Source: Rariglobus hedericola (GTDB lineage: Bacteria; Verrucomicrobiota; Verrucomicrobiia; Opitutales; Opitutaceae). From it: DNA of 64,000 nucleotides. The notes beneath the pieces were generated by a model. That model saw nothing but the letters and a program-made list of their open reading frames with translations. It searched no databases and was not told the DNA's origin. Positions 18,945-26,866 of this stretch are shown one piece after another (the stretch's first letter is position 1; every line of letters starts with the position of its first letter). The stretch covers positions 1,984,001-2,048,000 of the forward strand of contig NZ_VMBG01000001.1 in the NCBI RefSeq assembly GCF_007559335.1, written 5' to 3'. A program made the position numbers and the translations under genes.

Positions 18945-19481
18945 TTACTTCGCCTTCTTCTTGGCTACCGGCTTTTTGGCAACGGTAACCGTCTTCTTTT
19001 TAGCCGGTGCCTTCTTCACCGAGACCTTGGTCTTGGACGCCGTCTTCTTAACCACAGCTTTCTTCTTAACCGCCTTTTTTGCAGCAGGCTTATCAACTTT
19101 GGGTTGGGCGACCAAGGCAGCCACATTCAGGACTTCAGCATCCTTCCAGAGCTTCTCGAGCGCGTAGTTGGCACGCTGCTCAGGCGTAAAGAGGTGCGTC
19201 ATGATCTGGTAGGCGTCCACTACGGTCCAGCCGCTGCCATACGTGCCCACTTCCATGCCCGCGATCGGATGTTTTACCTCATCCAGCACGCGCTCAACCT
19301 CGATGCGCAAGGCGCGCAGATGCGGTTCGGAGTTACCCGTGGCCAGCACGATGTAGTCGGTGATCGTGGACTTCGCGCTCACCTTGAGCACGCGCAGATC
19401 ACCGACCTTTTTTTCATCAAGGGCGCGGACCAGCTGCTTGAGCAATAGAAACGTGGAATCAGACGGAAGCGTGTTCGACAT
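18945..19481 (-). CDS. rsfS: Ribosomal silencing factor RsfS with a lysine-rich tail
   Basis: Residues 1-118 form the RsfS/YbeB (Iojap) domain with VLKVSAKSTITDYIVLATGNSEPHL near residue 30 and GWTVVDAYQIMTHLFTPEQR near residue 84. The domain binds ribosomal protein L14 and blocks subunit joining in slow growth. The ATG at 19481 starts right after the nadD stop (1-base gap), the common nadD-rsfS pairing. The last 51 residues are low-complexity, with 22 lysines among Ala, Val, Thr and Pro, an extension most RsfS proteins lack. It resembles histone-H1-like tails and may add RNA or ribosome contact. Confidence 0.93.
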   Translation of the reverse strand: MSNTLPSDSTFLLLKQLVRALDEKKVGDLRVLKVSAKSTITDYIVLATGNSEPHLRALRIEVERVLDEVKHPIAGMEVGTYGSGWTVVDAYQIMTHLFTPEQRANYALEKLWKDAEVLNVAALVAQPKVDKPAAKKAVKKKAVVKKTASKTKVSVKKAPAKKKTVTVAKKPVAKKKAK

Positions 19482-19482
19482 G

Positions 19483-20067
19483 TTAGATAGAACGATAGAG
19501 GCCGGTTTTCTCGATATACTCAACCGTCTTGTGAGGAATCAAAAAATCCACCGGTAATCCGGTCGCGATGCGTTCGCGCACCTCGGTGGAACTGACTTCC
19601 AGCAAATGCCCTTGGCACCACCTCAAACGCAGTCCCGCAATATCCGTGCGTTCGGATTTAGGCCAGCCCGGCCGCGCCAAAACGATGAACTCAACCAGCT
19701 TCACCAATTCTCCAATCTCACGCCACAAGTGCAGCCGCTCCAGTTGATCCGCTCCGATCACCCAGGCGAGTTCATCATCGGGAAACTGGGTGCGCAGGTA
19801 TCTCACCGTATCAATCGTGTAGCTGATCCCGCCTTTGCGAATCTCGTGATCTGAAATTTCAAAACGCGCATCGGTTGAAACCGCCGCGTGCAACATGGTC
19901 AGCCGTGCATCCGCGGAAGCCCTCACGGCGCCCGGTTTTAAGGGCGCCTGAGCCGCCGGCACGAAAACCAACCGATCAAGCCCGCCGTGCTCATAAGCAT
20001 CCTGTGCCGCGACCAAATGGCCGAAGTGCACTGGATCGAAACTGCCCCCCATAAAACCAATCTTCAT
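19483..20067 (-). CDS. nadD: Nicotinate-nucleotide adenylyltransferase
   Basis: The 194-residue protein begins with MKIGFMGGSFDPVHFGHLVAA, carrying the GSFDP and H-x-G-H nucleotide-binding motif, and has the C-terminal SSTEVRERI motif. It joins nicotinate mononucleotide and ATP to give deamido-NAD, a late step of NAD synthesis. DELAWVIGADQLERLHLW in the middle also matches NadD. Length is normal. It is the first gene of a two-gene unit with rsfS. The 182-bp gap to the divergent patB gene should hold both promoters. Confidence 0.95.
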   Translation of the reverse strand: MKIGFMGGSFDPVHFGHLVAAQDAYEHGGLDRLVFVPAAQAPLKPGAVRASADARLTMLHAAVSTDARFEISDHEIRKGGISYTIDTVRYLRTQFPDDELAWVIGADQLERLHLWREIGELVKLVEFIVLARPGWPKSERTDIAGLRLRWCQGHLLEVSSTEVRERIATGLPVDFLIPHKTVEYIEKTGLYRSI

Positions 20068-20249
20068 CGCCCGCCAAACAATCCATCCAAGCCGAACGCC
20101 GCAAGGCCGCGCTTCCGGCCACTGCTCTGCTCACCGACAATTCCCATCGTATTGGTTAGTGAGCGGAAAAACTTTTTCCCTACTCCGCTGAAAACCGTCG
20201 CGCCAGCGTTTGCGTTTCCTGCAAACTCAGCCTCCCCTTTTTCAACAGC

Positions 20250-21419
20250 ATGAGCTTCGACTTCGACACCGTTCCGCAGCGCCTCGGCACTGACTCGCAA
20301 AAGTGGCAGAAATACGCCGACAAAGACATTCTCCCGCTTTGGGTGGCTGACATGGATTTCCGCTCATCACCGGCGATCATCGCGGCCCTGCACGAACGCG
20401 TGGAGCACGGCATCTTTGGCTACGCCCGCCCCGTCGCCTCCACCGTGAGCGCCGTTACCGATGCCCTCTCCTCACGTTACGGCTGGACCATTGATCCCTC
20501 GTGGATCGTCTGGCTGCCCGGTCTCGTCTGCGGACTTAATGTCACCTCGCAGGCGTTTGCCCAACTGGGAGAGGAAGTCCTGTGCCTCACGCCGGTCTAT
20601 CCGCCGTTTATGACCGCTCCTAAAAACAGCGGCCGAGTCTCCATCACCGTGCCGTTCGCCTTGAACTCATCGATCTCCCCCGCCCGCTGGGACATCGATT
20701 GGGATGCGCTTGAGAGCGCCGTAACACCCAAAACCAAACTCTTCTTCCTGTGCAATCCGCACAACCCCCTCGCCCGTGTCTGGCGCCGCGCCGAACTCGT
20801 GCGTCTCGGGGAATTCTGCGTGCGTCATGACCTGATTCTCTGCTCCGACGAGATCCACTGCGACCTCATCCTCGACGCATCGCTTCCGCACATTCCCACG
20901 GCGACTCTTTCGCCTGAAATCGCCGCCCGCAGCGTCACCCTGATGGCACCCAGCAAGACCTACAACGTCCCGGGCCTAGGCACTTCGTTCGCCGTCATCC
21001 CCGATGCCGCACTGCGTGCACGCTTCGTGCGCGCGACCGCAGGCATCGTGGCCGAAGTGACCACGCTCGGCTTTGCCGCGTGTGAAGCCGCCTACCGTGA
21101 TAGCGAAGAATGGCGTCAGGATCTTCTGGCCTATCTACGCGGCAATCGCGACTTCCTCATCGATTTCCTTGCTCGCGAACTTCCCGGCCTGCACATCGCC
21201 GCACCCGTCGAAGCAACTTATCTAGCTTGGATCAACATCGAGTCGCTTAAGCTGACCGATCCCATCGCGCACTTTGAACAGCACGGTGTCGGCCTCAGTG
21301 AATGCGCTTTCTTCGGCGCAAAACGTGGCAGCCACGTGCGCATCAACTTCGGTTGTCCGCGCGCAACCCTGACCGAGGCGCTGAAACGCATGAAAGCCGC
21401 CGTCGACGCTCTCCGTTAA
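20250..21419 (+). CDS. patB: PatB/MalY-type aminotransferase, likely cystathionine beta-lyase
   Basis: The 389-residue protein is a fold-type I PLP enzyme. It starts FDFDTVPQRLGTDSQKWQKY and LPLWVADMDFRSSPAI, the N-terminus of MalY/PatB proteins. SDEIHCDLIL carries the PLP-binding Asp, and APSKTYNVPGLG carries the Schiff-base lysine (about residue 234). PatB/MalY enzymes cleave C-S bonds in cystathionine and related compounds, and some have regulatory side roles. It fits methionine/cysteine metabolism. The stop overlaps the convergent DCC gene by a few bases. Confidence 0.9.
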   Translation: MSFDFDTVPQRLGTDSQKWQKYADKDILPLWVADMDFRSSPAIIAALHERVEHGIFGYARPVASTVSAVTDALSSRYGWTIDPSWIVWLPGLVCGLNVTSQAFAQLGEEVLCLTPVYPPFMTAPKNSGRVSITVPFALNSSISPARWDIDWDALESAVTPKTKLFFLCNPHNPLARVWRRAELVRLGEFCVRHDLILCSDEIHCDLILDASLPHIPTATLSPEIAARSVTLMAPSKTYNVPGLGTSFAVIPDAALRARFVRATAGIVAEVTTLGFAACEAAYRDSEEWRQDLLAYLRGNRDFLIDFLARELPGLHIAAPVEATYLAWINIESLKLTDPIAHFEQHGVGLSECAFFGAKRGSHVRINFGCPRATLTEALKRMKAAVDALR

Positions 21420-21844
21420 TCGAGGATCCGCTTCCGCCATGCCGGATCGGGCAACGGCGTGGGGTGATAACGCCCGAATATCCGGTAACGCGTTCGCGCG
21501 ATGATTTTGTAAACCACGTCGCGTAAGGAAGCCGGCACGACGCTCAATACTCCCGCCAGTTTTCCATAAAAACCACCCAACGTTCCCAGCGCTTTCAACG
21601 CACCGGTCGTCCGCAAATAAAACGGGGTGTCGGCACGCCCGAGGTCCTCAATAAATACAATGCTGTCGAAATTGCCGGCATCGAGCCCATGTCCACGCAG
21701 AAAATCCTGCCCCGTGCGGCCCTGCAGCGGCGCAAACATCAGAACGCCCCGGCGATCATTTTTGAGCATAAAACGCATCACTGCATTACAAAGCCCGCAT
21801 TCCCCGTCGTAGAGTAAAACGGGTTGTGACGGGGCGGCTTCCAT
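21416..21844 (-). CDS. DCC family (DUF393) thiol-disulfide oxidoreductase-like protein
   Basis: The ATG at 21844 gives 142 residues; a GTG at 21868 would add eight. PVLLYDGECGLCNAVMRFML holds the family's DxxCxxC motif, the DCC signature, in a thioredoxin-like fold. The middle DSIVFIEDLGRADTPFYLRTTGAL and the end RTRYRIFGRY are also typical. Function is not settled for the family; a redox role is presumed from the cysteine pair. Confidence 0.85.
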   Translation of the reverse strand: MEAAPSQPVLLYDGECGLCNAVMRFMLKNDRRGVLMFAPLQGRTGQDFLRGHGLDAGNFDSIVFIEDLGRADTPFYLRTTGALKALGTLGGFYGKLAGVLSVVPASLRDVVYKIIARTRYRIFGRYHPTPLPDPAWRKRILD

Positions 21845-22006
21845 AAAGCCCGACAGTGATCGTTTCACTAACGACGCGCCAATGTCATTTTTTAGGGCCT
21901 CTGCCGCTGATCATCCTAGCTCGCGGCGGACGATCCGTCCGGGCAGATCGGATTTTGCATTTGTCGCGCGCGTTCCAAGGGGCAACGTGCAAGACGATCT
22001 TCGTCC

Positions 22007-23116
22007 ATGCGCATTGGCCCTCACCTCCTTTCCTCCAACTTATTCCTGTCTCCGCTGGCCGGATACACGAATCTCCCCATGCGGCTTACCGTGCGGGAAC
22101 TGGGCGGGCTTGGCTGGGCAACCACCGACTTGGTCAACGCCCGTTCGCTCATCGAGCGTAATCACGTCGCCCTGAAACTGGTCGAATCCAGCGCTGAAGA
22201 TCGCCCGCTCGCCATCCAGCTCTTTGGCTCCGTGCCCGAAGAAATGCGCGATGCCGCCGTCATCTGCGAGCAACTCGGAGCCCAGTCGGTGGACATCAAC
22301 ATGGGTTGTCCCGTGAAAAAGGTCGTCAAGATCGGCGGCGGTTCCGCCATGATGACCGAACTCGATAAAACCGCCGCACTGGTCAAAGGCATGATCGACG
22401 CCGTCAAAATCCCCGTGACCGCCAAGATGCGCCTTGGCTGGGACGACGACAACCTCACCGCCCCCGATCTTGCGCGCGTGCTTGAGGACACCGGTGTCGC
22501 CGCGATTTTTGTCCACGGCCGCACGCGTGCCCAAGGATTCGCCGGTCAGGTCAATCTCGCCGGCATCCGGTCCGTCGTGCAGGCCGTGAAGACGATTCCC
22601 GTGATCGGGAATGGCGATGTCACCACACCCGAAGCCGCCAAACACATGATCGAGCAGACGGGCTGCGCCGGCGTCTCCATCGGACGCGGCGCGTTCTACG
22701 ATCCTTGGATTTTCCGCCGCACCGACCACTACCTGCGCACCGGTGAACTGTTGCCCGAGCCCTCGCTCGACGAACGACTGCGCGTCCTTCGCCGCCACTT
22801 CGAGCGTTACTGCGAATTCTACGGTGAGGAGCGCGGCTCCGTGCATTTCCGCAAAGTCGCGCCGTGGTATGCCAAGCGTTTTGGTCCGGCCAAGCCCTTC
22901 AAGGCGCGCATCATCACCATCAAATCGCGCGCCGACTTCGAGGCCGCGATCGCGGAGTTCCTCGAGTGGCGCAAGCCGTTCTGCGATGAGAACGGTGTAT
23001 TGAAACCTCAATACGCCCCGGGCGCGATGATCGCGTCGTTCATGCGTGATCCCGACGATCCTGTATTCTCCCGCGAATCAATCCCCGTGCCCAAAGGGCC
23101 GGTGGATACCTGGTAA
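22007..23116 (+). CDS. dusB: tRNA-dihydrouridine synthase
   Basis: The 369-residue protein is an FMN TIM barrel. LFLSPLAGYTNLPMR is the N-terminal Dus motif, and VDINMGCPVKKVVKIGGGSAMM carries the catalytic cysteine. MRLGWDD, FVHGRTRAQGF, VIGNGDV and SIGRGAFYDPWIF follow in the normal order. It reduces uridines in the tRNA D-loop with NADPH. The arrangement best fits the DusB subgroup. The start at 22007 gives the usual short lead into the barrel. It converges with the proline-rich gene, with only 4 bases between stops. Confidence 0.93.
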   Translation: MRIGPHLLSSNLFLSPLAGYTNLPMRLTVRELGGLGWATTDLVNARSLIERNHVALKLVESSAEDRPLAIQLFGSVPEEMRDAAVICEQLGAQSVDINMGCPVKKVVKIGGGSAMMTELDKTAALVKGMIDAVKIPVTAKMRLGWDDDNLTAPDLARVLEDTGVAAIFVHGRTRAQGFAGQVNLAGIRSVVQAVKTIPVIGNGDVTTPEAAKHMIEQTGCAGVSIGRGAFYDPWIFRRTDHYLRTGELLPEPSLDERLRVLRRHFERYCEFYGEERGSVHFRKVAPWYAKRFGPAKPFKARIITIKSRADFEAAIAEFLEWRKPFCDENGVLKPQYAPGAMIASFMRDPDDPVFSRESIPVPKGPVDTW

Positions 23117-23120
23117 GCGC

Positions 23121-24224
23121 TCAATACGATTTCTCGGCAAAAACGCCGGACGCTGTGCGGAAAATCAACTTCTTCCGCCCCACATCCAGTCCGTCAAAAA
23201 TGATGCCTTGAGTGGCATCGACCATTTCACCCGGGCGAACCAGACGATTATTGATGATCGCGCGCGGCGAGGCACCGTCGACGACACCGGTGATACGCGC
23301 CTCTTCCACCCAGGCACGGAGGGCCGCGGTCTGCGCTGCATTGGTCGGCCCCCTGGGCTTATTAGACGACAAAACCGGAGCCGGCATCTGCGAAGGTTGA
23401 ATGGGCAGCGGGGCGATTTGCGGACCGGCGCCCTGAGTGTCCGTCCCGACGACCTTAATAGCTGCCGGCTGCGCTGAAGTGGCCGCGGGATTCGTCGAGG
23501 CAGACGCTCCCGCCGGCGACGCATCGCGATACATGAAAAAGTAAATGGCGGCCCCAAAAATGACCGGCACGGCAATCAGCACGCTGATCACCACCACCAT
23601 TTTTTTAGGTGAACCTTTGGCCGGAGGTTTGGATCTCGCACCGGCCGGAGGTAAAACCACGGGAGGCGGCGGCATCACCGAAACCGCACGCGGGATCGGC
23701 GGCGGTGCCGAGACCGGTTTCACGACGACAGGCGGCAAAGCTCCGACCAGCAGTGATCCCGGAATCTCGGCCGGCAGCTGAATCGATGCCGCAGATACAA
23801 TCACCGGTGGCGGCGGAGGAATAGGCGGCACCGGCGGCAATGCGGGCAGCGGCGCACCCGACGGCGCTTCGATCGCACCCGGAGCCAGTGACTTAAGCTT
23901 CAACCTCGGCACGCCCGCCGAATCTTCGACAGGGGGCATGGTGAACAATGAAGGCGTCGTGGCAGGAACGCTCGGAACCGATGGTGCAGGCTCAATCACC
24001 GCGTCGACCTTTTGTGCTTCGGGCTCGGATGTAAGCTTGGGCTTAAGCCGAAAACGCACGGGCGCATCCGTCGATTCAGCAGGAGCCGCTATCACCGGCG
24101 TTTCGACGGGAGCTGGCGTGGCATCCACGGCAACCGGTGCGGCTGGCGGGACAGGCAGAGTCGGCTCGTCATCACGCTTGCGGGGCCGCAGGCGTAGTTG
24201 AGGAGGTGGTGACTCGTCGCTCAT
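23121..24224 (-). CDS. Proline-rich single-pass membrane protein with PilP/GspC-like end
   Basis: The 367-residue protein has a charged, Pro/Ala-rich cytoplasmic part (residues 1-210, many PPxP runs), one membrane helix (KKMVVVISVLIAVPVIFGAA, about 208-227), a second low-complexity linker, and a compact C-terminal domain of about 70 residues. That domain reads ITGVVDGASPRAIINNRLV, then PGEMVDATQGIIFDGL and a short ending. This pattern (xGIxxG.xxRAIINxxxVxxGDxI) resembles the periplasmic domains of PilP and GspB/C proteins. A role in a type IV pilus or type II secretion machine is therefore possible but not shown. No family is firmly recognised. Confidence 0.75.
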   Translation of the reverse strand: MSDESPPPQLRLRPRKRDDEPTLPVPPAAPVAVDATPAPVETPVIAAPAESTDAPVRFRLKPKLTSEPEAQKVDAVIEPAPSVPSVPATTPSLFTMPPVEDSAGVPRLKLKSLAPGAIEAPSGAPLPALPPVPPIPPPPPVIVSAASIQLPAEIPGSLLVGALPPVVVKPVSAPPPIPRAVSVMPPPPVVLPPAGARSKPPAKGSPKKMVVVISVLIAVPVIFGAAIYFFMYRDASPAGASASTNPAATSAQPAAIKVVGTDTQGAGPQIAPLPIQPSQMPAPVLSSNKPRGPTNAAQTAALRAWVEEARITGVVDGASPRAIINNRLVRPGEMVDATQGIIFDGLDVGRKKLIFRTASGVFAEKSY

Positions 24225-24309
24225 GATGGCAGGAAAATAGGTTTTTTAGAGATGAGCGGAATCAAATTATTAGCAGAACCGCCCCATTCGCATTGATTTT
24301 CGCGAGAAG

Positions 24310-24343
24310 AGAGAGCCATTGGCGTGCCGACCAAGGGCTCTCT
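24310..24343 (-). terminator. Hairpin after the DEAD-box helicase gene
   Basis: AGAGAGCC at 24310-24317 pairs with GGCTCTCT at 24336-24343, with inner TTGG/CCAA pairing. It lies 36 bases past the helicase stop on the minus strand. The T tract is poor, so it may be an mRNA-stabilising hairpin instead of a true terminator. Confidence 0.5.
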
Positions 24344-24378
24344 GCGATGATTCCTCTCAGGGACGATGCCTGTCCGCG

Positions 24379-25704
24379 TTAGCGACGGCCGCGAAACCCG
24401 CCTCCGCCCGAACGGTTGCCACCACCGGGACCACCGGATTGACCACCTCCGCCCCCTCCACCGCGCTGACCAGATGAACCCTGCTGCGGACGACGGCCGC
24501 CACCACCGCCTCCGCCGCCACCACCAGCGGGTCTACGCTGCTGTTGCTGGCCTTTTTTCGGATACGAGGGGTTCATGACAAACGGCTGATAAGGGAAACC
24601 CTCAAGACGGAGCTCGGGGATCTTCGCACCGATGAAGCGCTGGATGTCACGGATGTCGTCGGCGTTCTCCGGCGAGACGAGCGTGAACGCATCGCCCACG
24701 GCCATCGCACGACCCGTGCGACCGATACGGTGGACGTAATCCTCCGGGTTTTCCGGCACATCATAGTTGATGACGTGGGTTACGCCGGCGACATCGATGC
24801 CGCGTGCAGCGATATCCGTGGCGACCATGATTTCGTATTTGCCGCTTTTAAAACCGGCGAGCGCCTCGATGCGCTGATTCTGGGAACGATTCGCGTGAAG
24901 CACCGCAACGGTGTGCTTGGCAGCCTTGAGACGGGCGGCGATTTTATCGGCTCCGTGTTTGGTGCGGCTGAACACCAGCACACTTTGGAAATCGGTTTTT
25001 TCGAGCAGCGCGACCAACAGGTCGAACTTCTGGGCCCAGGCGACGGGATAGAGAGCGTGATTGACCGACTGGTTGACGGAGCGATTGACGCCGCATTCGA
25101 CGCGATCGGGGTTCTTCAACGCGAATGATGCGACGGCAGCAATCTCCGGAGGAACGGTCGCCGAGAAGAACAGCGTCTGGCGGCCTTTCGGGCAGCGGGC
25201 GATAATGTCTTTGACCACAGGAAGGAAACCCATGTCGAGCATGCGGTCCACTTCGTCGAGAACGAGAATCTCGATGGTGTTGAGCGAGAGTTCGCCGCCC
25301 TTGATGTAGTCCATCAGGCGACCCGGAGTGGCGGAGATCACATCGACGCCGCGCTTGAGTTCGTTGCGCTGGGCACCGTAACCAACGCCGCCGAACAGGG
25401 CGACCGTGCGGATATCGGTATGGCGTGCGAAATCGCGGAACGCCGTCTCGACCTGCGCAGCGAGCTCACGCGTGGGCTCAAGGACGAGCACACGGGGCGC
25501 GCGGCCGTGGGTGCCGAGCCGGGAAAGAATGGGAAGGGCGAACGCGGCGGTCTTGCCAGTGCCGGTTTGAGCGGAGGCGATCAGGTCGCGTCCGGAGAGC
25601 ACCACGGGAATGGCGCGCAATTGAATGGGAGTCGGATCGGTGTAACCGGCCGAGACAACGCCTCGGAGGATATCCGGAGCGAGATTGAGATCTTTAAAGG
25701 ACAT
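24379..25704 (-). CDS. DEAD-box RNA helicase (RhlE/CsdA-like) with glycine-rich tail
   Basis: The ATG at 25704 (MSFKDLNLAPDILRGVVSAG) gives 441 residues; a longer in-frame start has no family support. All helicase motifs are in order: Q motif (PTPIQLRAIP), ASAQTGTGKT, PTRELA, TPGRL, DEVD, SAT, ATDIAARGIDV and HRIGRTGR. The last 70 residues or so are almost only Gly, Gln, Arg and Ser, ending FRGRR, an RNA-binding disordered tail seen in RhlE-type enzymes. It remodels RNA, probably in ribosome assembly or cold adaptation. It lies next to an RRM protein with a similar tail, in the same orientation. Confidence 0.95.
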   Translation of the reverse strand: MSFKDLNLAPDILRGVVSAGYTDPTPIQLRAIPVVLSGRDLIASAQTGTGKTAAFALPILSRLGTHGRAPRVLVLEPTRELAAQVETAFRDFARHTDIRTVALFGGVGYGAQRNELKRGVDVISATPGRLMDYIKGGELSLNTIEILVLDEVDRMLDMGFLPVVKDIIARCPKGRQTLFFSATVPPEIAAVASFALKNPDRVECGVNRSVNQSVNHALYPVAWAQKFDLLVALLEKTDFQSVLVFSRTKHGADKIAARLKAAKHTVAVLHANRSQNQRIEALAGFKSGKYEIMVATDIAARGIDVAGVTHVINYDVPENPEDYVHRIGRTGRAMAVGDAFTLVSPENADDIRDIQRFIGAKIPELRLEGFPYQPFVMNPSYPKKGQQQQRRPAGGGGGGGGGGRRPQQGSSGQRGGGGGGGQSGGPGGGNRSGGGGFRGRR

Positions 25705-25844
25705 GGATGCAAAAACGGGTCGGACTGAATACCCGCGCACAAAGGCGCCGGCAGAGGGACGCGCGACCCGCGCGCCCACGGACAGGCGAAATGCCCATCC
25801 TAAAAATGTGACCACCGAAGCGGTCGGAATTTGAAAAACAAAAA

Positions 25845-25872
25845 GGGCGAGTCGCAGTTAGGCGACTCGCCC
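25845..25872 (-). terminator. Rho-independent terminator of the RRM protein gene
   Basis: A perfect 11-bp stem (GGGCGAGTCGC at 25845-25855, GCGACTCGCCC at 25862-25872) is followed on the minus strand by TTTTTGTTTTTC. It lies 40 bases after the RRM gene stop and separates that gene from the helicase. Confidence 0.9.
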
Positions 25873-25911
25873 TCGAAAAGTTCGTGATCAGCCATTTAGG
25901 CCGAAACAGAA

Positions 25912-26292
25912 TTAGTAACGACGATCGCCGCCGCCGGAGCGGCCGCCACCACCGAAGCCGCCACGGCGTTCGCCGCCGCCGCCGCCACCGAAGCCACGGC
26001 CACCGCCGCCGCCGCCACCACCGAAGGAACGGCCAGCGCCTTCCTCTTTCGGACGGGCTTCGTTAACAGTGAGAGCGCGGCCGCCGAGATCGACGCCGTT
26101 GAGCTTCTCAGCAGCAACCTTGGCCTCTTCAGGAGAAGAGAAAGTGACGAACGCGAAACCGCGGGGGCGGCCGGTCATTTTGTCCATGGCGACATAGACG
26201 TCGGTGACGTTACCGAACTGGCCGAAAGCCGAGCGGAGCTCGTCTTCGGAGGTTTTGAAGGACATATTGCCAACGTAGAGTTTGGAACTCAT
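25912..26292 (-). CDS. RRM-type glycine-rich RNA-binding protein
   Basis: The 126-residue protein has one RRM: KLYVGNMSFKTSEDELRSAF contains RNP2, and RPRGFAFVTFSSPEEA contains RNP1 with its aromatic residues. A tail of about 45 Gly, Arg and Ser residues follows, ending GGGDRRY. The layout is that of bacterial Rbp proteins, known best in cyanobacteria, often cold-induced RNA chaperones. The ATG at 26292 sits directly against a stable predicted stem in the leader, so its own translation may be controlled by structure. It has its own terminator. Confidence 0.93.
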   Translation of the reverse strand: MSSKLYVGNMSFKTSEDELRSAFGQFGNVTDVYVAMDKMTGRPRGFAFVTFSSPEEAKVAAEKLNGVDLGGRALTVNEARPKEEGAGRSFGGGGGGGGRGFGGGGGGERRGGFGGGGRSGGGDRRY

Positions 26293-26637
26293 AGGATGAT
26301 TCGTCGATTCCCGTCCGCTGCCAGTCCGTTCCCGACTATCGGGTTTCAAATCATCCCGGGTCCAATACCCACTGACGACTCACCAGTTCCTGTCATCTAA
26401 CGCTTCTCTGACGATAAGCCTCATGAGATGAGCTGTAATTTCATAAACGCAATAAAAATCGCGACATACCATATCCATGTTCACTGAATAAAGAGCAGCA
26501 ACACGTTTGAAATCAGGCATTCCCTGATTCTTGTAGAGCCTGTTCGCCACGCCGCGATTTAATCACCGCGAGCACATATTTTGGCCTTATTTGCGCCATT
26601 CCGCCTCTATTCTTTTATTTTAATCCCATCTAGCTTT
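26293..26637 (-). promoter_or_regulatory. 345-bp gap with a structured leader of the RRM gene
   Basis: On the minus-strand transcript GGATGATTTG (26347-26356) can pair with CGAATCATCC (26294-26303), a 10-bp stem with one G-U pair that ends one base before the ATG. Inside it CCCGA/TCGGG forms a hairpin at 26331-26343. No Shine-Dalgarno motif is visible, so the fold could hide the start. Further out a 7-bp hairpin lies at 26511-26529. No gene is supported in the gap. Folding is by eye only. Confidence 0.5.
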
Positions 26638-26856
26638 GTGAAAACCATTCACACTTCCCCTCAACCTGCCCCAGAAGCTCGCAGCCAACGCTCGGAACGC
26701 TGGATTGTCATCGGCTGGGCCTTGATCGCCGTAAAATGCACCGCCCTGTGGTGGCTGATCGAAACCTATCACGTGCCGATTCATCCCATGTGGCTGGTCG
26801 GCCCCACCGTATTATTCGGTTTACTGGCGACCGCGCTGTATATCTGGAGAGATTAA
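26638..26856 (+). CDS. Small two-helix membrane protein of unknown function
   Basis: A GTG at 26638 opens a 72-residue protein (MKTIHTSPQPAPEARSQRSE as its start). Two hydrophobic helices, about residues 24-40 and 50-68, are joined by a short loop with YHVPIHPMW. An upstream in-frame start at 26581 is possible but would add an unlikely segment. No family is recognised. The next gene begins 10 bases later in the same direction, so they are probably co-transcribed. Confidence 0.6.
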   Translation: MKTIHTSPQPAPEARSQRSERWIVIGWALIAVKCTALWWLIETYHVPIHPMWLVGPTVLFGLLATALYIWRD

Positions 26857-26866
26857 TTCGCCCAAC

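Noticed and set aside
20064-20300. Short minus-strand open frame before nadD
   Set aside because: Half of it lies antisense to patB and the rest is promoter-type spacer; no family match and no ribosome site.
22040-23011. 323-codon open frame on the minus strand
   Set aside because: It is antisense to dusB.
24379-26110. Tandem repeat or CRISPR-like pattern in the Gly-rich stretches
   Set aside because: The GCC/ACC-type repetition encodes the Gly-rich protein tails; there is no regular repeat-spacer pattern.
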